Source: Bacteroides sp. M10
GTDB lineage: Bacteria > Bacteroidota > Bacteroidia > Bacteroidales > Bacteroidaceae
DNA length: 64,000 nucleotides
NCBI RefSeq assembly: GCF_014334015.1
Contig: NZ_CP060488.1
Location: forward strand, 3,430,501 to 3,494,500
Direction of reading: 5' to 3'
The notes beneath the pieces are model-generated. The model saw nothing but the letters and a program-made list of their open reading frames with translations. It was not told the origin of the DNA and made no database searches. Each line of letters begins with the position of its first letter. Within the stretch, counting starts at the first letter, position 1. The position numbers were made by a program, and so were the translations under genes. Shown here piece after piece: positions 46,045 to 53,400 of the stretch.

Positions 46045-46052
46045 CAAAGATA
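46045..46052 (-). promoter_or_regulatory. Promoter -7 box of the structured RNA
   Basis: TATCTTTG on the minus strand, a perfect box. CTTG/TTGACA-like sequence lies about 19 bp upstream (near 46066-46075), similar to strong housekeeping-type promoters. Confidence 0.65.
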
Positions 46053-46230
46053 CGACAATTTTCTTCTTTGTCAAGAATAAAAGGAGAAATAAAAAGATAG
46101 AAGGGTTGATTTAGTCATTAATATGTTTTCAGGGGGCTCTTATATTTACAGATATTGGAACTTTGTATTTTTTCCATTATTGTTGAAATCCCCTTCATAT
46201 TATAACTTCTTCCATACAAGTTTTATTAAT
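46053..46230. other. AT-rich gap between the structured RNA and the inverted-repeat element
   Basis: No gene or clear regulatory site other than the upstream promoter part was found in this stretch. Confidence 0.4.
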
Positions 46231-46761
46231 TCCTCTTTCAACCTATCACCACCTTTCTGAAACTCTTTATTCATCGTGCTTGCAGAATGGTGATAGGTTG
46301 TTTCTAACCTGTCACCACATCTGTCACCTATCACCTTGGTGATACTGTATATTTATGCTTTTCTAGTCTCTATCCGCGTCACTTTATAAACTTCCTGCGT
46401 TTTGTAAAAAAGGAAACCTATGATGATATAAAGTGTTTCATGCCGTGAAACACTTTGTTTCAAGCCTTTGAAACTAAAGTTTCAGCTAGGAGAAACTCTA
46501 GTTTCATCGGTAAGAAACTAATGGTTTCAAGTAATTGGAACTAAAGTTTCAAGCGTGTGAAACTCCAGTTTCAAGGCTTGAAACTGGAGTAATCTCTTGT
46601 GGACTTTTGTTTCCACAAGGCTTCTGTTTTTATGCAGGCTTTATTTAATGTTGGGCGGTGATAGGTGATAGATGAGGTGACAGGTTAGAAACGACCTATC
46701 ACCGCTCTGTAAGCACGATGAATAAAGAGTTTTAGAAAGGTGGTGATAGGTTGAAAGAGGA
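46231..46761. repeat. 531-bp non-coding element with 105-bp terminal inverted repeats
   Basis: The arms 46231-46335 and 46657-46761 are reverse complements over 105 bp with 7 mismatches and no gaps (about 93%). Both contain nested ACCTATCACC/GGTGATAGGT motifs. The 321-bp core contains the hairpin array at 46435-46589 and another hairpin, CTTGTGGA/TCCACAAG, at about 46596-46619. No open frame, transposase or flanking direct repeat was seen. It could be a non-autonomous mobile element or a folded RNA. Confidence 0.85.
46435..46589. repeat. Array of seven GTTTCA/GAAAC hairpins at a 22-bp period
   Basis: GTTTCA starts at 46435, 46457, 46479, 46501, 46524, 46546 and 46568, so the steps are 22, 22, 22, 23, 22 and 22. 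Each is followed by a GAAAC partner (GGAAC in the fifth) about 12-13 bp later, giving hairpins with 4-bp spacers (TAAA, TCTA, TAAT, TAAA, TCCA). The first copy extends to an 11-bp stem and the last to a 12-bp stem. The same period is used by the unrelated array at 8457. Confidence 0.9.
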
Positions 46762-46936
46762 TTTTCGTTTTTTATATATGAAGAGAATAGCAGAATATGC
46801 AGAGCTTCCTGCATTTATTTCGAGACAACCGCGCCAAAGATTTAGTTCATCTCCATGTTATTTTGAATAATGTGAAGGTTTTCTTCTGATAACTCTTTTT
46901 AGTGTCCAACTTCTCTTGCTTTTCGATATTCTTTTT
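46762..46936. other. Non-coding gap between the repeat element and the DUF5686 gene
   Basis: No gene or recognisable site seen apart from the promoter of the next gene at its right end. Confidence 0.4.
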
Positions 46937-46944
46937 TATATTTG
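46937..46944 (+). promoter_or_regulatory. Promoter -7 box of the DUF5686 gene
   Basis: TATATTTG lies only 9 bp before the ATG at 46954, with CTTG at 46915-46918 at an 18-bp distance. The expected mRNA start is within a few bases of the start codon, so the message may be nearly leaderless. Confidence 0.6.
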
Positions 46945-46953
46945 CCTACGTTA

Positions 46954-49161
46954 ATGAAGGAGATACGACGATTGAGAGATAAAATATTGATAGGATGCAT
47001 ATTGTGTCTGTTCTCTTTTATACCAAAGGGGACAGCCAATAATTATATAATGAATCCTTATACCCATCAGGAAATCTCTGCTGACTCCATTATAGAACGT
47101 GTGATGACTTTTGCACCTTTGTATGAAACGATAGTCAGTGATTATCGCGCGAACCTATATATAAAAGGTAAGATGGATATTCAGAAGAAGAATTTTATTC
47201 TCCGTTATGTACCTTCTATGTTTCGTTTGCAAAAGGGTGTTCGCGAATATCTGCTTGAAACATACAGTGACCTTCATTATACGGCTCCCAATATTTACGA
47301 TCAGAAAGTAAAGGCTTCCCAGGGAACTGTGAGAGGAAATAGGGGATTGCCTGGATTGCTCGAGTATTTTAATGTAAATATCTACTCTTCTTCTTTATTG
47401 AATGATGAACGCTTATTGTCACCACTGGCCAAAAACGGACAGAAATATTATAAATACCGGATAGACAGCGTGATGGGAGATCCTAACAATCTGGATTATC
47501 GGGTTCGTTTTATCCCCCGCACTAAGAGCGATCAGTTGGTGGGTGGATATATGGTGGTCAGTAGTAACGTTTGGAGTGTTCGTGAAATTCGTTTTTCGGG
47601 GAGATCGGAACTGATAACATTTACCTGTTGGATTAAGATGGGAGATGTGGGCAAGAAAAATGAATTCCTGCCGGTGCGTTATGAAGTGGAAGCTCTTTTC
47701 AAATTTCTCGGAAATAAGGTGGACGGTAATTATACCGCTTCTTTAGATTATAAATCCATCGAATTGAAAGAAAAGAAGGTACGTAAGAAAGAAAAGAAGA
47801 ATTATAACCTTTCAGAATCCTTCTCTTTGCAGTGTGATACGAATGCTTATAAGACGGATGCTTCTACCTTTGCCATCATGCGCCCCATCCCTTTGAGCGA
47901 AAGCGAGAAGAAACTATATTCCGACAATTTGCTTCGGCGTGACACGACAACGGTACAAAAGCAATCCAAGAGTCAGGCTTTCTGGGGAACGATGGGTGAT
48001 TTGATGGTAGAAGATTATAAATTCAACTTGTCCAACATCGGAAGTGTGCGGTTCTCTCCGTTTATCAATCCGCTCTTATTCAGTTATAGTGGAAGCAACG
48101 GTTTGTCTTATCGACAGGATTTTCGTTATAACCGTCTTTTCAGAGGGGATAAATTACTTCGCATTGTGCCTAAACTCGGATACAACTTTACGCGTAAGGA
48201 ATTCTACTGGTCATTGAATGCTGATTTTGAATACTGGCCGCAGAAACGGGGATTCTTCCGGTTGAATGTGGGTAACGGTAACCGTATTTATAGTAGTAAA
48301 GTGCTGGACGAACTGAAAGCTATGCCGGACAGTATCTTCAATTTCGATTTAATTCATCTCGATTATTTTAAGGACTTGTATTTCAATTTCCGTCATACCG
48401 TTGAAGTAGTCAACGGACTGGATATCGGTCTGGGTTTCTCTGCCCATAAAAGAACAGCGGTAGAGCCTTCCCGTTTTGTGATTACCGGTGACTATCCGAT
48501 GCCGCCTCCGGAATTTATGGATAAATTCAAGAATACTTATATCAGTTTCGCTCCCCGCATCCGGATAGAGTGGACTCCGGGACTCTATTATTACATGAAC
48601 GGAAAACGAAAGATTAACCTCCATTCTTTATACCCGACTTTCTCGGTCGATTATGAACGGGGTATTAAAGGAGTGTTCAAGAGTACGGGCGAATATGAAA
48701 GGATAGAATTCGACCTTCAACATCAAATCCGGATGGGATTGATGCGTAACATTTATTATCGTTTCGGATTCGGAGCATTCACCAATCAGGATGAGTTGTA
48801 TTTTGTGGACTTTGCCAATTTCTCCCGGCATAACCTTCCGATGGGCTGGAATGATGAAATCGGTGGCGTGTTTCAGGTGCTTGACTCACGTTGGTATAAC
48901 TCCTCCCGCCGTTATGTACGGGGGCATTTCACCTATGAAGCTCCGTTCCTTATTCTCCGGCATCTGATGAAGTACACCCGTTATGTGCAGAATGAACGTA
49001 TTTATATCAGTGCGCTCTCTATGCCGCACCTTCAGCCTTATCTGGAAGTAGGATATGGCATCGGTACGCATATTTTCGACGTAGGAGTTTTTGTGAGCAG
49101 CGAAAACTGGAAATTTGGAGGAATAGGCTGTAAGTTCACGTTTGAGTTGTTCAACCGATAG
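46954..49161 (+). CDS. DUF5686 family outer-membrane protein
   Basis: The ATG at 46954 is chosen over TTG at 46942, which lies inside the promoter box. 735 residues with a signal peptide (ILIGCILCLFSFIPKGTA). The first 230 residues contain the DUF5686 N-terminal pattern (YRANLYIKGKMDI, LLETYSDLHYTAPNIYDQKV). The rest has long runs of alternating residues with many aromatics (TRKEFYWSLNADFEYWPQKR), as in an outer-membrane beta-barrel. It ends in a typical C-terminal strand (GCKFTFELFNR). The function of the family is unknown. It stands alone and precedes the retron. Confidence 0.85.
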   Translation: MKEIRRLRDKILIGCILCLFSFIPKGTANNYIMNPYTHQEISADSIIERVMTFAPLYETIVSDYRANLYIKGKMDIQKKNFILRYVPSMFRLQKGVREYLLETYSDLHYTAPNIYDQKVKASQGTVRGNRGLPGLLEYFNVNIYSSSLLNDERLLSPLAKNGQKYYKYRIDSVMGDPNNLDYRVRFIPRTKSDQLVGGYMVVSSNVWSVREIRFSGRSELITFTCWIKMGDVGKKNEFLPVRYEVEALFKFLGNKVDGNYTASLDYKSIELKEKKVRKKEKKNYNLSESFSLQCDTNAYKTDASTFAIMRPIPLSESEKKLYSDNLLRRDTTTVQKQSKSQAFWGTMGDLMVEDYKFNLSNIGSVRFSPFINPLLFSYSGSNGLSYRQDFRYNRLFRGDKLLRIVPKLGYNFTRKEFYWSLNADFEYWPQKRGFFRLNVGNGNRIYSSKVLDELKAMPDSIFNFDLIHLDYFKDLYFNFRHTVEVVNGLDIGLGFSAHKRTAVEPSRFVITGDYPMPPPEFMDKFKNTYISFAPRIRIEWTPGLYYYMNGKRKINLHSLYPTFSVDYERGIKGVFKSTGEYERIEFDLQHQIRMGLMRNIYYRFGFGAFTNQDELYFVDFANFSRHNLPMGWNDEIGGVFQVLDSRWYNSSRRYVRGHFTYEAPFLILRHLMKYTRYVQNERIYISALSMPHLQPYLEVGYGIGTHIFDVGVFVSSENWKFGGIGCKFTFELFNR

Positions 49162-49199
49162 TTTTCTTCGTTCCGGTTGTTTTATCGAAAGATTTTAGT

Positions 49200-49207
49200 T
49201 ATCTTTG
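49200..49207 (+). promoter_or_regulatory. Promoter -7 box of the retron RNA
   Basis: TATCTTTG, a perfect box, with TTG at 49177-49179 near -33. The predicted start (about 49211-49214) coincides with the first base of the a1 repeat, as expected for a retron RNA. Confidence 0.7.
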
Positions 49208-49210
49208 TAT

Positions 49211-49340
49211 AAGAGAGGATGAGGTCAGAATTTAGCATCAAAGAGGTGTAGTCGCCTCATAAGCACAGGTATTTTCCTAGAAAATAAATTCTAAGGTATA
49301 AATACCTAAATTTATTTTAGTAAATAACTCATCCTCTCTT
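49211..49340 (+). ncRNA. Retron non-coding RNA (msr-msd)
   Basis: The a1 repeat AAGAGAGGATGAG (49211-49223) is a perfect complement of a2 (49328-49340), closing a 104-nt interior. Just inside, TTTAGCATCA (49231-49240) precedes a hairpin of six pairs, GAGGTG/CGCCTC, at 49243-49258. TTAGC followed by a GAGG..CCTC hairpin is the layout of the Eco1 retron, so G49235 is the likely branching guanosine. The msd part has a long stem: CTAGAAAATAAAT (49277-49289) pairs with 49310-49320 with a bulge, capped by AGGTA/TACCT at 49294-49307. Transcription would run on into the reverse transcriptase gene. Confidence 0.88.
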
Positions 49341-49366
49341 CTCTCTTTTTTATATGCATATACAAA

Positions 49367-50497
49367 ATGGACGGAATTTTAATAACGATCATTGTTATTA
49401 CCGCTTTCCTGGTTTATAAGATGATTTCCTCAAGCAGGAAACAGGAGGGGTATAAAAGATGGAAAGCAACAAGCAGTGGTAAGGAAGAAAAGACTACTAA
49501 GGTAAAATGGGAACACGGAGCCTGGCTTAGGCATGCTTTGGGGGGAACTGTTCCGAGAGCGCAGTATGTTCAAAAGTTTGATGAATCGGCTGTTGTTTGG
49601 TGCGCCAACTTGTTGGGAGTGGAAACGGCACGGTTGAAGGAAATTCTACGGGATGTTTCCGAACATTACCGGGAGTTCTGGATGAGAAAAAGAAAGGGAG
49701 GTTATCGGATGATTTCTGCTCCTGACAAAGAATTACAATCTATTCAAACCACTATTAATTCTCGAATATTATCATCTGTGACAATGATTCATCCGGCGGC
49801 AGTAGGTTTCCGGAGCGGTCATTCTGTGGTTGATAATGCCAGTCCCCATCTGGGAAAACGGTATGTCTTGAAAATGGATATTCATGATTTTTTCTTTTCG
49901 ATACGGAGCCGGAGGGTGAAAAAGACATTTGAGAAGATTGGTTATCCGGAAAATGTGTCTAAAGTATTGGGAGTGTTGTGCTGCTTGTACAGGCACTTGC
50001 CGCAGGGAGCGCCTACAAGTCCGGCGTTAAGCAATATCGTGGGGTATGAGATGGACAAGAAATTGGCTGCACTGGCAGCGGAATACGGACTGACTTATAC
50101 TCGCTATGCCGACGACTTGACTTTTTCGGGAGATCTGTTCCCCAAAGAACAAATCATTCCCCGGATTAAACAGATCATCCGTGATGAGAAATTCGAACCG
50201 AATCATAAGAAGACCCATTTTATCAATGAGTATGGCAGGAAGATTATTACAGGAGTATCTGTCTCTTCCGGTGCGAAACTGACAATCCCTAAAGCCAGAA
50301 AGAGAGAGATCCGGAAGAATGTCTATTTTATCCTGACGAAAGGCTTGGCGGAACATCAGCGCCGGATTGGCTCGAGTGATCCTGTTTATCTGAAACGGCT
50401 GATTGGAGAACTTTGTTATTGGCGGTCAATAGAACCGGACAATGCGTATGTATCCGATTCTATTAACCGTTTGAAATATTTGGAGAAAGGGTATTAA
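49367..50497 (+). CDS. Retron-type reverse transcriptase with N-terminal membrane segment
   Basis: 376 residues. The hallmarks of retron RTs are all visible: NAxxH as NASPH (157-161), QGAPTSPALSN (about 216-226), the catalytic YADD (247-250) and the region-Y motif as ITG (294-296; VTG in most retrons). It would copy the msd part of the RNA at 49211 into multicopy single-stranded DNA. Residues 4-20 (ILITIIVITAFLVYK) form one membrane segment followed by a basic linker (about 21-50), which is unusual for retron RTs. No effector is encoded co-directionally downstream. Its stop is 1 bp from the stop of a convergent helicase gene. Confidence 0.92.
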   Translation: MDGILITIIVITAFLVYKMISSSRKQEGYKRWKATSSGKEEKTTKVKWEHGAWLRHALGGTVPRAQYVQKFDESAVVWCANLLGVETARLKEILRDVSEHYREFWMRKRKGGYRMISAPDKELQSIQTTINSRILSSVTMIHPAAVGFRSGHSVVDNASPHLGKRYVLKMDIHDFFFSIRSRRVKKTFEKIGYPENVSKVLGVLCCLYRHLPQGAPTSPALSNIVGYEMDKKLAALAAEYGLTYTRYADDLTFSGDLFPKEQIIPRIKQIIRDEKFEPNHKKTHFINEYGRKIITGVSVSSGAKLTIPKARKREIRKNVYFILTKGLAEHQRRIGSSDPVYLKRLIGELCYWRSIEPDNAYVSDSINRLKYLEKGY

Positions 50498-50498
50498 T

Positions 50499-53400
50499 CT
50501 AATTGGCAATCGTTACCCGTTCATTTTCTATCTTGGCGTAATTCCTTTTCACAGCTTCGCGAATACCTCTTTGCATGGCAGCGTCTATGTTCGATCCCAT
50601 ACGGGCAAAGCCGAACTGTTGTGCGCATGCTTTTATCAAATCTGCCACAGGCAGGCTGATGGAGTCGGTCAATAGTTGCTGGATGGCATTGGCTATTTCT
50701 TCAGGTGGTATGTCTGTCGCTTCCCGGTCGGAAACCGGGCGATAGATGGAATAGGAAGCGCATTGCTCTTTGTCGTTCCAGCAGAAGACAAGTCCTTCGT
50801 ATTCTGTGCGATAGATATTCAATGTGTCGAGTGCTGTTTCTATCTGTGCCTCTACCCGTGTTCCCAAGCGGCTGATTCCCCATTCGGACAGGATTTTCTT
50901 ACAGAGCAGAGATTTACTGATTGGCGCCTCGCTTTCCATAATCTTCCGTATTTGGGAGAGGAGGATAGAGTAACTGTCCGTAAAGAAAAAGTCTTCCGGT
51001 GAATAACTGTATGGGGTAATCTTTGCAAACTTGTACTTTTGTTCTATCCGGTTTTGCGTAGAAAGAACGGAAGCTGCTTGCTTTTCAGGAGCAACAGGCG
51101 ATGCCTTGAGCACGAATGAAATCTCATTGTTGGTTATCTGTGCCGTCGGTGCAGGTGCTGCCACTTCTGTCGGAGTAGAATTGATTTCGGCTGCTGTCAT
51201 TGAGCCGATCTTTGAATTCTTTTTCCGGGCGATAGCCTCTTGGATAGTTGCCATTACTTCGTCCGGCTTTTCCCACCAGTCCATTGTCCATATCCGGTAG
51301 ATGTCCCATCCGAGTGCTTTCAATACATTATTCTGCACAATTTCCCGGTCACGTGCGGTCTTGGTACGTTTGTAGTTTTTTCCGTCGCAGATAATACCTA
51401 ACTGATAGTTAGAGGTATTTTCGGTGTCGACGATACCTATGTCTATTTTGTATCCGGAGCAACCAATGTCTGTATGCACGGTGTAACCCAATGAGCGCAG
51501 TCTGTCGGCAATGATCGTTTCGATGGAGGCTGTTGCTTCCGACAGTTGTCTTGGCACACTGCTGATGGTGCTCCGGGTTCCCTTCTCCGCATATTCGAGG
51601 AAACGTTTTAGTCCGGCTACTCCAATAGAAGAAGTCCGGTTCAGGTCGATCATATCCGACCTTAGGGTGGAATAGATAATCATCTCATACCGGGCACGGG
51701 AAACGGCTACATTCAATCTTCTTTCGCCGCCTGCCCGGTTCAGTGGTCCGAAATTCATGCTGACGCGCCCTTCTGCATCCGGGCCATAGCCCACAGAGAA
51801 GAGAATAACATCGCGTTCGTCTCCCTGTACATTCTCCAGGTTCTTGATAAATAACGGTTCGTCGCATTCCAGCGCAAGAGTTTCCAGTTCGGGGTAAAAG
51901 ATGAAAAGGTCGGATAATAAGTCTTCTATCAAGGCTTGTTGGACAATGCTGAAAGTGACTACACCGATACTTTTCTTTCTTAATTCCTCGCTTCTCAATC
52001 TTCTGGCTATTTCGTCCACCACTGCTTGAGCTTCCGCCCGGTTCTGGCGCGACTTGCCTTTATCATAGTAACCGTTGATGTTGACTATCCTGACTTTCGA
52101 TTCAATGTTGTCCGGTGAGGGGAAAGTCATCAGTTTGTTATCGTAATATTCGGAGTTGCTGAAAGCGATGAGGCTCTCATGTTTGCTTCGGTAGTGCCAT
52201 AATAAATATTTGGAAGGGATAGACAGAGCGAGACAGTCGTCAAGGATACTCTCCAAATCTTCCATTTCAATGTTGTCTTCATCAATGGTGTTGACCGAGA
52301 AGAAACTGGTAGGAGGCATTTGTTTCGGGTCGCCTACGATAATAACGTTTTTACCCCGTGCAATGGCTCCCACCGCTTCATAAGTAGGCATCTGTGAGGC
52401 TTCATCAAAGACAATCAAATCAAATTTATCAGCGTCCGTATCGATGAATTGAGCGACGGAAAGAGGACTCATCAGCATACACGGGCACATACGCGACAAC
52501 AAAGTGGGGATCTGGTCGAACAGCTTGCGGATGGATATGCCGCGGGCATTGTTGCGGATATTCTTTTGAAGGATACCCACTTCGGAACTTTGGATGGCTT
52601 CTTGAGTGAAAGACGGAATGTTGGAGGCCAACCGGGCAAATAATTCTCTTTGGGTCGTTTCTTCGAATTTGGCGGATATTTGTTTGTATTTAGCAATGAT
52701 GTCATTGAATATCTTGCCGTTGAATAATTCCAGAGTCGGCTCTTTGGCAATGATATACCGGATAGCCGCCTGATAGAAACTCTTGCGGAAGCTGTCTGTA
52801 AGTTGGCCGGTAGGAATATTCTTTTCTTTATATTCCGTCGCGATAAATCCTATTCCCAGACTATGCAGGGTTTGGTAGGCTTGTAGCCACTGATACCAGT
52901 CCTTGAGCTTGTCGAGGTTCTCTTTCCAGGTTCGGGCTTTTGATAAGGCAATTGTTATCCAGTCGGCTGAATCGGTATAAAGTTCTTCGATCGAGATACC
53001 CAGCATGCCGGACAATTTCTTTTCAGTGGCTGTGAGTGTATCTGCGAGTTGATACAGTTCATTGAAAGAATGAGCATGAATATCTCTGAATGTTTGAATT
53101 CCTTCAGTGAGTTGTGCGGACAAATTCTGCTTGATTTGCGAAACTTTGGCAATGTCTTTTGCGTAGTTCAACAAATGAGAATGAAGGGAAGCCATGTCGT
53201 CGATTATCTGCTCAATGGTGTTCCAATCCTCGTTCTTGCCGGGGCGTCCGAACAGGGAGGGAAGTTGTCCGATGTATTTCCGGACGGCTTCTGCTTCTTC
53301 CTGATACCGGATAATGCGGTGGAGCAGAGGTTTGATATCTTCTGTTTCAATCGTTTTTAAAGCATATATGTTGATTGCCTTTCTGATTTTCCGCTGTCCG

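Noticed and set aside
46435..46589. Possible CRISPR array (regularly spaced repeats)
   Set aside because: The period is 22 bp with repeat and spacer far below CRISPR lengths, the units are palindromic dyads and no cas genes are near.
49328..49350. a2 repeat as half of an ordinary terminator
   Set aside because: Its partner lies 104 nt away and encloses the TTAGC, GAGG/CCTC and msd stems of a retron RNA; transcription must continue into the RT gene.
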